From positions 1 through 64,000 of the forward strand of contig JAJEFJ010000034.1 of NCBI GenBank assembly GCA_022820485.1: 64,000 bases of DNA. The letters run 5' to 3'. A model generated the notes under the pieces. That model ran no database searches and had not been told where the DNA came from. It saw only the letters and a list, made by a program, of their open reading frames with translations. The translations under genes were made by a program, and so were the position numbers. This DNA is from Candidatus Latescibacterota bacterium. GTDB taxonomy: Bacteria; Latescibacterota; UBA2968; UBA8231. Shown here piece by piece: positions 25,496 through 34,625 of this stretch; the stretch's first letter is position 1, and every line of letters starts with the position of its first letter.

Positions 25496-26971
25496 TCAAG
25501 CCCGCCACAAGTCGAGCTGGGGCCTGTCGCCGATTTGGATCAGCGATCCGGCCGCTTCAAGGGGCATGCGCCCGCCAATGCAGTACGTACACAAGTCGCG
25601 CTCGGGCAGGCCGGCGCGCGCAAAGGCATCTAGCATCCCCTGCTGCGACAAATAAATCACCGGCATCCCCATCGCCTCGCCGATGGCCTCGGCCGTGCGT
25701 CCACGCGCGATAAACTCGTCGCCCGGCGGCGGGTCCGGTGGCATATCCACCCCAAAGGTGCATCCCCTCGGCACGCCATCGTCGCCAATGATGCCAATCG
25801 GCGGCGTGTAACTCACCAAATAGGCCTGCTCAACGCCAGCTTCCTCGTAGAGCAGGTCGCAGGCGCGCTTGGAGTTGTTGCCGCGGATGATGCTGTCGTC
25901 GATCAGGATCACGGTCTTGCCCTTGAGCCTTTGCGCCATCCCGGGCAAAAGGTGCAGGTTCTGGTCGATCGAGTTCTTGCGCTCACCAGCGGTCGAGCCT
26001 TGGAACGAGCGCTCGCCGCGCATCTTGTAAAACACGGGTTCAAAGGGCAGTTCCGCCTGCTTGGCGTAGGCGCGGGCCGCCACCTCGGGACAGCGCGGCA
26101 AGTACGTAACCAGATCGACGTCGGGCGGCAGAAACTCCTCGCTGAGCATCTCGCCCAGCGATTCGCGGATGCGGCGCACGCTGACGCCGTTGATGATCGA
26201 GTCGAGGTCGGTGATGTAGTTCCATTCAAAAAAGCAATAGGCGAGGTTAGTCGAGACCACGACTTCCTTGTGGTAGTTCCCCTCGGGTGTGAGAGAATAG
26301 ATCGCTCCCGGCTCCAAATCTTCGACGTATTCGCCACCGTTCTTGCGGAAGGCGATGTCCTCCGAGGCCATCACGTACTTGCCGTCTTTCCAGCCGAGCA
26401 CTCCGGGTTTGATCCCGGTGCGGTCGCGTATTGCGATCACGTCGCGCTCGCGCTTGTCGGCGATGGCCAAGGTATAGGCACCCGGTACTTCCTTGAGGAA
26501 GTTGTGTGCGCCGTGCTCGCGGTAGAGGTAGAGCAGGGCTTCGGTGTCGCAACTCGAATACAGGTGCAAGGGAGCCGAGTCTTGGAAGAAGGCCCGGTCA
26601 ACTTGGCCGTTGTGGACGGCCGCCACGTCGCAGTCCCAGATCAGGATGTGGTTGTCGCGGTGTTCGACTGTGCCGCCGATGACGTGCGGATGCGCCTCTT
26701 CGAGGATTTTGTCCTTCGAGCCGCGGGTGGCGTAGCGCACATGGGCCATGTAGGTGTGGTAATTGGGGCTGAGGAAAATTTTGTGGAGGTCAGTTACGTC
26801 GAAGCGCGAGACCCCGCCCTTCCACTTGATTACGTCGATGCGGCCATCGCCTACTGCAGCAATACCGGCCGCCTCTCGGCCCCGATGCTGTAGCGAATGA
26901 ATAAAGCGGTAGGCGTCGTGCAGAGAGTGGGCTACGGTCAAACCACAGTTGTGGCGAACGACTTCGGCCAT
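25496..26971 (-). CDS. purF: Amidophosphoribosyltransferase
   Basis: Catalyses the first step of purine synthesis, PRPP plus glutamine to phosphoribosylamine. Start chosen at ATG 26971 (MAEVVRHNCG), with GAGGA 7 nt upstream, giving 491 aa and an eight-residue propeptide before the nucleophile Cys9, as in B. subtilis PurF. SLQHRGREAAGIA follows the glutaminase start. The PRPP-binding loop VILIDDSIIRGNNSK lies in the C-terminal half. Cysteines in AYCFFEW, GCTFGVDMP and CTYC match the positions that ligate the 4Fe-4S cluster in Bacillus-type PurF. It is downstream of, and on the same strand as, the aminotransferase gene, with a gap of about 80 nt. Confidence 0.93.
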   Translation of the reverse strand: MAEVVRHNCGLTVAHSLHDAYRFIHSLQHRGREAAGIAAVGDGRIDVIKWKGGVSRFDVTDLHKIFLSPNYHTYMAHVRYATRGSKDKILEEAHPHVIGGTVEHRDNHILIWDCDVAAVHNGQVDRAFFQDSAPLHLYSSCDTEALLYLYREHGAHNFLKEVPGAYTLAIADKRERDVIAIRDRTGIKPGVLGWKDGKYVMASEDIAFRKNGGEYVEDLEPGAIYSLTPEGNYHKEVVVSTNLAYCFFEWNYITDLDSIINGVSVRRIRESLGEMLSEEFLPPDVDLVTYLPRCPEVAARAYAKQAELPFEPVFYKMRGERSFQGSTAGERKNSIDQNLHLLPGMAQRLKGKTVILIDDSIIRGNNSKRACDLLYEEAGVEQAYLVSYTPPIGIIGDDGVPRGCTFGVDMPPDPPPGDEFIARGRTAEAIGEAMGMPVIYLSQQGMLDAFARAGLPERDLCTYCIGGRMPLEAAGSLIQIGDRPQLDLWRA

Positions 26972-27050
26972 AGACGTTCCTCGCGGCATAATGTGAAGGA
27001 AATGTAACAAAAAACTACAGACGACTTCACCATACGGCAAGGCCGCAGTG

Positions 27051-28415
27051 TTACAATGTCAGAATCAACCCTTGCGCCAAAAGCAAGTCAACCGTCTGGG
27101 CAAATGCCGCAGTCGCCTCCGCGACATCTTGGGCCGTGTGCGCCGACGAGAGCACGCCGCCGGTAGAGCTCATGTTATCGACCCCGTAAAAGCGCAGATT
27201 GCGCTGGTACTCTTCGATCAGCTTGCCCGGCATCCCCTTGAGCCGCTCGGCCTCGGTCGTGTGCAAATCCGCCCGGCTCTGGGCCTTTTGCACGCGCTGG
27301 CGATCGGTCTCAAAATAGACGTGGAAGGTCGAACACACTCCGTACACGTATCCAGCGATACCTCGGCGCTCCAGTATTTTGTCCCAAGCGGCGCGCAGTT
27401 CAGCGGCGCGGGCGTTGGCTTGGTCTATCGGCTCGCCCGTGGCCACGCGCTTGAGCACGGCGATTCCAGCCGCGGCCGAAAGCGGTGCCCCGTTAAAAGT
27501 CCCTTGATGCGTCACCCGCGGGCGGGCATCGCCCGTCACGTCGAAGAGTTCCATAATATCCGCCCGTCCCACCACGGCCCCGCCGGGCATGCCGCCGGCG
27601 ACCACCTTGGCAAAACAAGACAGGTCCGGCCGCATCCCGTAGAGCACTTGCGCACCGCCCGGACTAAAGCGGAAGCCGGTGACCACTTCGTCAAAAATCA
27701 ATATCACCCCACGCGCTCTGGTCATCGTTCGCAGATCGCGCAAAAACTCCGGTGCCAAAGGCACTCTTCCCCACGACCCTCCCGACGGCTCGATAATCGC
27801 CGCCGCAATATCGGCGTCGGCGTCGAGGACGCGGGAGACTTGGTCCGCATCGCCCGCTGGCACGCAGACCACCTGCTCGCGCACGTGCGGTGGGATACCC
27901 AACGAGCCGTCCGCGTCAAAGGGCGGCTGCACGCCGCGCATCACGTCGTCGTGCCAGCCGTGGAAGTGGCCGGCAAAGCGCAGGATCTTGCGGCGGCCGG
28001 TAAACGCCCGCGCCAAGCGCAACGCTAGCAGGGTGGCCTCCGTCCCCGAATTGACCAAGCGCACGCGCTCGGCCGAGGGGACCAGCGCCTGTATGCGTTC
28101 GGCCCACTCAATGTGCAGCGGATGGTCGTTGCCAAAGTGCGTCCCGCGCCCCATCGCCTCGGCGATGGCTGCTACAACTTCGGCGGGCGCGTGCCCCAAG
28201 AGTAGGGCACCATTGCCAAGCAGGAAGTCGATGTACTCGTTGCCATCGACATCCCACTTGCGGCCGCCAACCCCCCGCTCGATGTAGAGCGGCACCGGCG
28301 TTGCGTAGCGCAGGTCGTGCCCGGCCTTGCCGCCGAGCGTTTTGCTGGCGCGGTCAAAGTACTCCTGCGACCGGGGGCGCGCAGCGCCGTATCGCTCGTA
28401 TATCTGGTTGCTCAT
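27051..28415 (-). CDS. Class III aminotransferase, glutamate-1-semialdehyde aminomutase-like
   Basis: 454 aa from ATG 28415 (MSNQIYERYG), with AAAGG 8 nt upstream; the frame is open ten codons further. The order is that of the GSA/class III family: WDVDGNEYIDFLLGNGALLLGH near 60-80, NSGTEATLLALRLARAFTGR, FDEVVTGFR (PLP-contacting Asp) and the PLP lysine in SCFAKVVAGGMPGGA. It could be hemL-like, but no other haem genes are near and many paralogues in this type of genome act on other amino acids. It sits between an SDR gene and purF on the same strand. Confidence 0.85.
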   Translation of the reverse strand: MSNQIYERYGAARPRSQEYFDRASKTLGGKAGHDLRYATPVPLYIERGVGGRKWDVDGNEYIDFLLGNGALLLGHAPAEVVAAIAEAMGRGTHFGNDHPLHIEWAERIQALVPSAERVRLVNSGTEATLLALRLARAFTGRRKILRFAGHFHGWHDDVMRGVQPPFDADGSLGIPPHVREQVVCVPAGDADQVSRVLDADADIAAAIIEPSGGSWGRVPLAPEFLRDLRTMTRARGVILIFDEVVTGFRFSPGGAQVLYGMRPDLSCFAKVVAGGMPGGAVVGRADIMELFDVTGDARPRVTHQGTFNGAPLSAAAGIAVLKRVATGEPIDQANARAAELRAAWDKILERRGIAGYVYGVCSTFHVYFETDRQRVQKAQSRADLHTTEAERLKGMPGKLIEEYQRNLRFYGVDNMSSTGGVLSSAHTAQDVAEATAAFAQTVDLLLAQGLILTL

Positions 28416-28467
28416 GGACCGTTGCCTTTCTTCAATACACGACACCCAGATTTCCGTTAGTGTGCTT

Positions 28468-28488
28468 GGGCAACCACAAGGGTTGCCC
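28468..28488. repeat. GGGCAACC palindromic repeat
   Basis: GGGCAACC (28468-28475) and GGTTGCCC (28481-28488), followed by CTAC. It is the same family as 36133-36153, in the opposite loop orientation, and ends 8 nt from the SDR stop codon. Confidence 0.7.
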
Positions 28489-28496
28489 CTACGGGC

Positions 28497-29246
28497 TTAC
28501 GACCGTCCGCCGCAGGCGGTAATCGTCTGTCCGGTGATAAAACTGGACTCTTCGGACAATAAAAAGCGCACCACCGACGCCATCTCCGCCGGGTCGGCCA
28601 TCCGTCCCAGCGGGGTGCTGGCGATGAGCTCGGCGACTTGGCCGGGGTTGGCCGAGCGCGCCAGCTCGGTATCTGTCAGCCCTGGCGCTAGGCAGTTGAT
28701 CCGCACGTTGTGCTCGGCAAACGCTTGGGCGCATTGCCGGGTGAAGGCGATGACGGCCGCCTTCGTGGTCGCGTAGTGGATCATGTTCGGCTTGAGGAGC
28801 CAAGCGGCCAGCGAGGAGATATTGACGATCCGCCCAAAGCGCCGCGCAATCATCTCGTCCTTGACAGCCCAAGTAGTCAAAAACGGCCCGTGGACGTTGA
28901 CCGCAAACATCCTTTCCCACTCGGCAAAGCCGAACTCGCCGTGCCCTTCGGTGGAGGCGATCCCGGCATTGTTGACCAGCAGTTCGACCGGCCCGAATGC
29001 CGCGCGCACTTGGGCGATCATCCGCTCGACTTCTGCCTGCTGCGACACGTCGGCTTGGACGGCCATGCCCTCGGTGCCGCCTGCCTCGACCTGCGCCAAG
29101 ATCTCCTGCGCGGCCTCGGCGTTGTGTTGGTAGTTGATGGCAACCTTGGCTCCGTGCTCGGCCAGCATCCGGCCGATGGCGCGGCCGATGCCGCGACTGC
29201 CGCCCGTTACCAAGGCGGTGCGCCCGGCAAATATCGCGGTGGTCAT
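28497..29246 (-). CDS. Short-chain dehydrogenase/reductase (FabG-like)
   Basis: 249 aa from ATG 29246. The classical SDR layout is complete: the NAD(P) loop TGGSRGIG at residues 14-21, NNAG near 92-95, and the catalytic Ser144, Tyr158 and Lys162 (HYATTK). Gly16-Ser17-Arg18 suggests NADPH preference. The substrate is unknown; the gene is directly upstream of an aminotransferase and may act with it. The open frame extends 14 codons upstream without supporting features. Confidence 0.88.
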   Translation of the reverse strand: MTTAIFAGRTALVTGGSRGIGRAIGRMLAEHGAKVAINYQHNAEAAQEILAQVEAGGTEGMAVQADVSQQAEVERMIAQVRAAFGPVELLVNNAGIASTEGHGEFGFAEWERMFAVNVHGPFLTTWAVKDEMIARRFGRIVNISSLAAWLLKPNMIHYATTKAAVIAFTRQCAQAFAEHNVRINCLAPGLTDTELARSANPGQVAELIASTPLGRMADPAEMASVVRFLLSEESSFITGQTITACGGRS

Positions 29247-29324
29247 GTGCGTTGGCTTTCGTTGAACGAGTATAGAGGATTTATCCAACCGCTCGTAGAA
29301 AGTAACTCAAAAAAGTGTTTTTAG

Positions 29325-30188
29325 TTAATCGGCCAAATAGCCCTCCATCTGGGCGACTTGGTGCAAGAAGAAGTTCTCGCTCCACATCTGCAAGCCCTCT
29401 TGTTCCTTGGTCGGCAGGAAGCGCTGCACATCGCTGCGGGCGACTCGCCAGTCAATGGTGCCGATCTTGTCGCGCAGGGCATTTAGCAACCACGCCACAG
29501 TGATTTTCTGCCTTTCATTTTTCCAAGGGCCTTGCTGCAAGAGGGCATTGGCCAAGAGTTCGAGATCGGGCTCAATCCGGCGTCCTACATACCAAATTAA
29601 ATCATACCAATCTCGACCTTTGGTATAGGTGCGGCACAAGAGCGCATGGGATTTGGTAGCAAAACCCGAAGCTAGGGACTGAACGGTGATAGGAGCCGTC
29701 GTCGGGAAGGAGAGATAACTGGTTTCAAAACGGGAGCTCTCTGGGGGATTGGTATCGATTTCGAGCTTTACCCGAATTTTTCTTTGGGCCTGTCGCCCAT
29801 AGGGAAGTCCTAGGGTCATCACTTTGCCGATAGAATCCGTTTTTACAAAGGCTTTGCGCATGGCCTTATCGACATCCGATTTGTCTTGGATTTCAAAGTC
29901 GATCCCCTCTTGGGCGCAATCGCGCTGCACCCTTGCCAAATAAGGCTGCCAAACAAAGTGCGGATTGGGCTTTTTTAACAAAAAAGCTAGGTCTTGTGAA
30001 AAACGGTTTATACCATAGACGATGCGCAGGCACGTTCCGCCGTGAAACATGGCCTCCGCAAACAGTCCGGCGCGGGATAAGCTGGCTAGGATATAGTGCT
30101 GCATCAACTCCTGCAATGCGTTTTCCTGTTCCACTGCATTGCCTAGATCGTATTCGCCGAGTTTGGCCGCGACCACGTCACGAAACAT
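29325..30188 (-). CDS. AbiEii-type nucleotidyltransferase toxin
   Basis: 287 aa. FHGGTCLRIVYGINRFSQDLAF (residues 48-69) is the nucleotidyltransferase motif of AbiEii/AbiGii toxins, which block growth and act in phage abortive infection. In most relatives the motif ends SEDLDF; here the second Asp is Ala68 (GCT), while Asp66 is kept. That is one base from an Asp codon and could weaken or abolish activity. The gene overlaps the antitoxin gene by 11 nt, as is usual for type IV pairs. Confidence 0.82.
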   Translation of the reverse strand: MFRDVVAAKLGEYDLGNAVEQENALQELMQHYILASLSRAGLFAEAMFHGGTCLRIVYGINRFSQDLAFLLKKPNPHFVWQPYLARVQRDCAQEGIDFEIQDKSDVDKAMRKAFVKTDSIGKVMTLGLPYGRQAQRKIRVKLEIDTNPPESSRFETSYLSFPTTAPITVQSLASGFATKSHALLCRTYTKGRDWYDLIWYVGRRIEPDLELLANALLQQGPWKNERQKITVAWLLNALRDKIGTIDWRVARSDVQRFLPTKEQEGLQMWSENFFLHQVAQMEGYLAD

Positions 30189-30837
30189 GGTTCACCGCCT
30201 TTTCGAGTCCTTCCAGATAGGCCCTCGTCCGGCGATTGCACACGGCAGCGCAAATTTCTTCGCTATGTGCAAAGGAGATCTGGGCCAGATCGTCTTCCTC
30301 AATCCGCAGGGACTCGGTACAATAACTCAGTCCATCTCGCTTCCAGCTAATTTCTCGATTGAGGTACACGGCGTCGGCAATGGTGCGCAACGGCGAGGCA
30401 ATAAACGCCCACTCGCCTCCCGCTAGCGGGGTCGCCTCAACGCCGGCCCGGGGATGGAGCGATGGAACTCGATCAAAGGAGAAGACACCTAGGGGGGTTG
30501 AAACGGTCCGACTCCGCGCCGTGGTAACGCTGCTGATCTGGTAAACAGCTTCGGGAATGAGACCGTGGTGCCAAAGGGCGGCTTCAAGGCTGATATGCGA
30601 AGGGGCATGCAGCATGGCTGCAAGGGCAAAGGGGTGGAGTTCGGACTTGCGGAACACTTTGTCCAATGTAAACAGTCCCCGTTTGAGGCGCAGAACTTCA
30701 CCAGCGCGGGTAGCCCGGTGAATCAACTGCTTTCTGGCCCCTACGGACGCATCGGCGAACAGATTGCCTATGACAGTATAGTCGAAGAGGCCTCCAGGGG
30801 GAGATAGTCGGATAATTTGTTCGGTTAATTGTTGCAT
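30178..30837 (-). CDS. AbiEi-type antitoxin/transcription regulator
   Basis: 219 aa. An N-terminal winged-helix region (residues 15-60, ending RLKRGLFTLDKVFRKSEL) precedes a C-terminal AbiEi domain with HISLEAALWHHGLIPEAVYQISSVTTARSR. AbiEi proteins repress their own operon by binding inverted repeats and neutralise the AbiEii toxin. The start codon lies against a 41-bp palindrome (30837-30877) and no Shine-Dalgarno fits in front of it, which points to a leaderless transcript. Confidence 0.85.
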   Translation of the reverse strand: MQQLTEQIIRLSPPGGLFDYTVIGNLFADASVGARKQLIHRATRAGEVLRLKRGLFTLDKVFRKSELHPFALAAMLHAPSHISLEAALWHHGLIPEAVYQISSVTTARSRTVSTPLGVFSFDRVPSLHPRAGVEATPLAGGEWAFIASPLRTIADAVYLNREISWKRDGLSYCTESLRIEEDDLAQISFAHSEEICAAVCNRRTRAYLEGLEKAVNHVS

Positions 30838-30877
30838 TTTGCTCTTAAGTTACGAAATAAGTAACTTAAGAGCAAAA
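30837..30877 (-). promoter_or_regulatory. 41-bp palindromic operator containing the abiE promoter
   Basis: Two perfect 17-nt arms, TTTTGCTCTTAAGTTAC and GTAACTTAAGAGCAAAA, flank a 7-nt spacer. On the minus strand TTGCTC (30870-30875) and TAACTT (30847-30852) are 17 nt apart, one in each arm. The -10 ends 9 nt before the ATG, so the start site would fall almost on the start codon. Confidence 0.75.
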
Positions 30878-30906
30878 ATTGACCTACTGCCAACTTAGTC
30901 TTTCCC

Positions 30907-32769
30907 CTAGTACAAACGGTACGCCAGCAGCGCCTCATGCCTCGTCGCGTAAAGATACCCATTGGCCACGGATAGGGCGTTGAAGCCCCAAAGGTCTTTT
31001 TCAAGATAGTCGGGTCCGATCAAGGAAAAGCCTTCGATCAGTGCCCCGTACTCGGCTATAGTCCACGCTTTCATTTTAACGTCTGACGACCACCATGCTC
31101 GGCTGTAGGCCATTCCATCGACAACCTGCAAAGAGAGCATGTCGCCCCTTCCAGACAACGGCAGATATCCTACTTCGCGCAATTGGTCGGGATTGGTGAT
31201 ATCGAACTCGACCAACTCGCTTGGCCAGAAGCGCTCGACATAGAGCTTGTCGCCATCAGTAGCTACTAGCTTAGCTCTATAGTAAGACTCAGGCCGAAAG
31301 GACTCTATGGTGCGCCGTCCAGTCTCGCGCAAAGCATGCACATCGTCCACATCAATGACCACCAATTCGCGCCCAGTCCCAATGTAGGCGCGCCTTCCAC
31401 GTACACTTACATGGCATAGGTCGGGACCGCCCATAGGGGTAATAGTGGTTATCACCTGTACATCGCCCGCCACCGGCATTCCTTCTGCGTCGAGGAAGAA
31501 AGCCTCGACGACGATCAAGTTGGGGTCCTGCTCCCGGACGAGGAGCAAACCATCGTCCGTGGCTCCCCAATACCGGTAGCCTCCGCCGCTCCACCTATCC
31601 TTTTTAATGGCGGCGAACATGAGGTAGCCCTTGAGCGTGGGTGCAGCCGGATCGCTGACGTCGAAGACAACCACCCCGAGGCTGTCGCTGGGCAGCCCCT
31701 TGCGCCACCCGACGATGTACGCCAGCGAATCGACTACGCATATATTGTTTCTACTCTGCCACAACTTATAAGACTCTGGCCGAGCACTGCCGAGCAGGCG
31801 CATTTGCTGCGGGTTGCTCAAGTCGGCAATGGCGATACCGCTTTGCCCGATGGTCATATAGGCGAGCCCGCCTTGGACAGCGAGACCCCCATAGTACTGC
31901 TTATCGGGCGCTGCTAGCACCCCAGCAGGCATCCGTTGGTTGACGAGCGGTCCCCCATAGGAAATCGCAAAGACGACGGCAATGACCGCACCCCACCCTA
32001 TCGCTACCGTGCGCCACGAGAGCATTGCCTCGCGGTAACGGCGCAAAAGCACTACCGCCATGGCCAGCACTGCCACTGTCAAACCCAGATTGGCCAAAAC
32101 CTTCACCCAAAACCGAGCGGAGTCCGTCGCCAAGCGCACCAAATGCCCTTGGTCATCCAAACCGATTGAGACGAGTGGGTAGCGATTGAGAATCGGAAAA
32201 ATGGCCGTCGCCGGGCCCGTGAGGAAAACCCCCAATATCACGGCCAGCGCAATACCCACGGCGACGCCCTTGAAGGGATGATCCGTCACCACCGAGCCGA
32301 TAAAAATCAGGGCGTAGAGCAGCGAAAATTGAGTAAACGACAGGGCGACCATTGAGGTATAGTCAATGCTCTGTACGGTGATCGGTTTATATGCCAGCCA
32401 CGAGCGTTCCACCTCAAGACTGGCCAAGTCTATGTACACCGTCGTCCAAGCCATTAGCGCGACCAACAGCAGCCCGCCAAGCCCTAACAAAAACTTGACA
32501 GTTAGAACCGTCGCGCCCGCTACCGGCTTGTCTATGAGGAAAGACAAGGTGCCGGTGCTGCGCTCGCGGGCGATGGCGTCCATGGCCAGCACAATCGCCA
32601 TTACCACCAGACCACCCATAATCAGCACTTCGAAACCTTCTGCATAGCTGCGGTTGAAATCGACATTGTTCCGCATTAGACAGACCACCACGGCGAGCGC
32701 GACGCCCACCAGCACCTTGGGCAGGATTTCGCGGCCTTCTTTCCACAACAGCGCGTATAAAGTGCTCAT
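30907..32769 (-). CDS. ABC-2-type permease fused to LVIVD-like beta-propeller domain
   Basis: 620 aa from ATG 32769, with AAAGGAG upstream; it overlaps the preceding gene by 4 nt. Residues 1-290 hold about six membrane helices in the pattern of ABC-2 permeases (LLWKEGREILPKVLVG, then RERSTGTLSFLIDKPV). The remaining roughly 330 residues are repeated strands with LVIVD-type units (GIAIADLSNPQQMRLLG, LVVIDVDDVHALRETG, VEFDITNPDQLREVG), which should form an extracytoplasmic propeller. It is a paralogue of the next gene, and the two would pair with the ATPase at 34622-35518. The cargo is unknown. Confidence 0.8.
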   Translation of the reverse strand: MSTLYALLWKEGREILPKVLVGVALAVVVCLMRNNVDFNRSYAEGFEVLIMGGLVVMAIVLAMDAIARERSTGTLSFLIDKPVAGATVLTVKFLLGLGGLLLVALMAWTTVYIDLASLEVERSWLAYKPITVQSIDYTSMVALSFTQFSLLYALIFIGSVVTDHPFKGVAVGIALAVILGVFLTGPATAIFPILNRYPLVSIGLDDQGHLVRLATDSARFWVKVLANLGLTVAVLAMAVVLLRRYREAMLSWRTVAIGWGAVIAVVFAISYGGPLVNQRMPAGVLAAPDKQYYGGLAVQGGLAYMTIGQSGIAIADLSNPQQMRLLGSARPESYKLWQSRNNICVVDSLAYIVGWRKGLPSDSLGVVVFDVSDPAAPTLKGYLMFAAIKKDRWSGGGYRYWGATDDGLLLVREQDPNLIVVEAFFLDAEGMPVAGDVQVITTITPMGGPDLCHVSVRGRRAYIGTGRELVVIDVDDVHALRETGRRTIESFRPESYYRAKLVATDGDKLYVERFWPSELVEFDITNPDQLREVGYLPLSGRGDMLSLQVVDGMAYSRAWWSSDVKMKAWTIAEYGALIEGFSLIGPDYLEKDLWGFNALSVANGYLYATRHEALLAYRLY

Positions 32770-34625
32770 GGCCGATCTCCTTTGATTTGCTCCAGTGAGA
32801 ACACCACGAGCGAACCCCCGATTGGGAGGTATAAATGACCGTGGACGAGATGGAGCCGTTGCCAATCACGACGAAAAGAAGACGAAGGTTCTCGCCAATA
32901 ATACACGCGCTCATGGGCGTGATAAGGGATCAGCCGATACGCGGACAACCCATCCTGTCCCGCGCTGTACACCCAGCCGTCGATTATTTTTATGGTAGTT
33001 CTAGCATTAAGAGACCAGTTTCCGATCTCGCGTGGGGTATTGGGATTGGTGATGTCGAAGGCTACTAGGTCTCCGGGCCAGTACCGCCGGACATAGAGTG
33101 TATTGCCCTCACGGGCTATCGGGCGACTTTTGTGCGCGTCATACTCGCTGTTGTAGTCGCCCATTTCCACCCGCACGATCTCCCGCAGCCCCCCCAGATT
33201 CCGGGCATCCACCGCCAAGAAACCAGCTCCGTACCCTACCCATATCCGCTCGTCGTGTATGTGCATGGACAGTTTGTGGTTCCACCAACTGTCCATGCGG
33301 TCATTCTTGTAATCTGCTGGTAGCTCTTCGACGACCAGTTCATCAGCCCGTGCCGGTAGCCCCTCCTCATCTAACGCAAACGACACTAATCCCAACTCGC
33401 CACCCCAACGCCCGCTGAGGATTAGCCCCGCCCCGCAGCGATCCCAGTCCCAAGATGCTTCTATATCGTCGCCGATTATCCGATACCCTTTAAAGACCGG
33501 GTGGGCCGAGTCGCCAATGCTGAAGACGGCGATGCCGAGGCTGTCAGCGGGCAACCCCTTGCGCTGGCCGAGGAGATAGGCCAGCGAATCCACGACCGCG
33601 ACCCGGCTCATCGTCCACAGCGGAGCCTCCGCGGAAGCCAGTAGCTCAGGCTTGGTAGGATCGCGCAAATCTACGACCGCCAAGCCCCCTTCAGTCGCCA
33701 CATACCCCCGATCCCCGACGACGGCCAAGTTGAGATAAGCCCCTTCTTCGGGCGTCAGCACACTCAGCGGTCCTGGGCTTGGCGGCGGAAGTTCGTGGGT
33801 CAGATCACCGAGATTCATGAAAGCGATCAGGGCCAGCCAGCCGATGACAATGAGCTTCCAACCAATGCTAATTCCACGGAAGCGACGCAAAAGCGCGATG
33901 GAAACCGCCGCACAAGCGGCCATCACCACCGCTGTCGCGCTTAGTCGTACGAAATAGAGCCAAGAGTCGCTCACCATGCGGACTATCGCAACCCGGTCTG
34001 AAAGGAACGCGAGGGGTGGCTTGAGCGCGGGGAAATAGTGAAGCACACTGTCTGATAACGTGTCCAAGACGACCAGTAGCAAAACGCCCAAGGCCCCCCC
34101 TTTGAGCGGGTGATCGGTCACCGTCGAACTGGCAAAGATCAGGCTATAGGTTACCAATCCCGTCGTAAGGTGGACCAGCACCGTGTTGACATAGCCTACC
34201 TCCTCGGCGAACTGCTTAAGAGGAAGGGACCAAGCGCCGCCAGAGCTATAGAATATGTATCTCCTAGACACCAGCCCCTCCAAGTCCACATACACCGTCA
34301 CCCAAGCCCCAGCAGCCAGCACCAACAGGGCCACCGCGCCGACGACGTACTTAGGCAGCAATACTTCCATTGCCGACAGGGGCTTGCCCAACAAAAACGG
34401 CAACGTGCCCTTGCTGCTTTCCTTGGCGACCAAGCCCATACCCAGCGCGACGCCGCAGACCACGATAAAATTCGTAATCCAGCGAGCAAAGTCTCGGGCG
34501 AATTCCTCGTTGAACTCCGCGTTCTGCCGCAGCGCCACCACTACTGCGCACAGCCCCAACCCCACCAGCACCTTCGGCAGTTCCTCGCGGCCTTCCTTCC
34601 ACAGCAATGCGCGCCAAGCCCTCAC
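32766..34625 (-). CDS. ABC-2-type permease fused to LVIVD-like beta-propeller domain (paralogue)
   Basis: 619 aa from a GTG at 34625 that overlaps the ATPase stop (GTGA). Its layout is the same as that of its downstream paralogue: LLWKEGREELPKVLVGLGLC at the N-terminus, KESSKGTLPFLLGKPLSAMEVL in the first cytoplasmic loop, about six membrane helices up to residue 285, then propeller units (GGLAVVDLRDPTKPELLA, GFLAVDARNLGGLREIV, LVAFDITNPNTPREIG). The gene pair looks like a tandem duplication encoding a heterodimeric membrane domain with two external propellers. Confidence 0.8.
   Translation of the reverse strand: MRAWRALLWKEGREELPKVLVGLGLCAVVVALRQNAEFNEEFARDFARWITNFIVVCGVALGMGLVAKESSKGTLPFLLGKPLSAMEVLLPKYVVGAVALLVLAAGAWVTVYVDLEGLVSRRYIFYSSGGAWSLPLKQFAEEVGYVNTVLVHLTTGLVTYSLIFASSTVTDHPLKGGALGVLLLVVLDTLSDSVLHYFPALKPPLAFLSDRVAIVRMVSDSWLYFVRLSATAVVMAACAAVSIALLRRFRGISIGWKLIVIGWLALIAFMNLGDLTHELPPPSPGPLSVLTPEEGAYLNLAVVGDRGYVATEGGLAVVDLRDPTKPELLASAEAPLWTMSRVAVVDSLAYLLGQRKGLPADSLGIAVFSIGDSAHPVFKGYRIIGDDIEASWDWDRCGAGLILSGRWGGELGLVSFALDEEGLPARADELVVEELPADYKNDRMDSWWNHKLSMHIHDERIWVGYGAGFLAVDARNLGGLREIVRVEMGDYNSEYDAHKSRPIAREGNTLYVRRYWPGDLVAFDITNPNTPREIGNWSLNARTTIKIIDGWVYSAGQDGLSAYRLIPYHAHERVYYWREPSSSFRRDWQRLHLVHGHLYLPIGGSLVVFSLEQIKGDRP

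Noticed and set aside
25931-26893. A 320-codon plus-strand frame
   Set aside because: Antisense shadow of purF.
27051-28415. Naming the aminotransferase hemL
   Set aside because: It has the GSA-type layout, but paralogues with other substrates share it and no tetrapyrrole genes are nearby.
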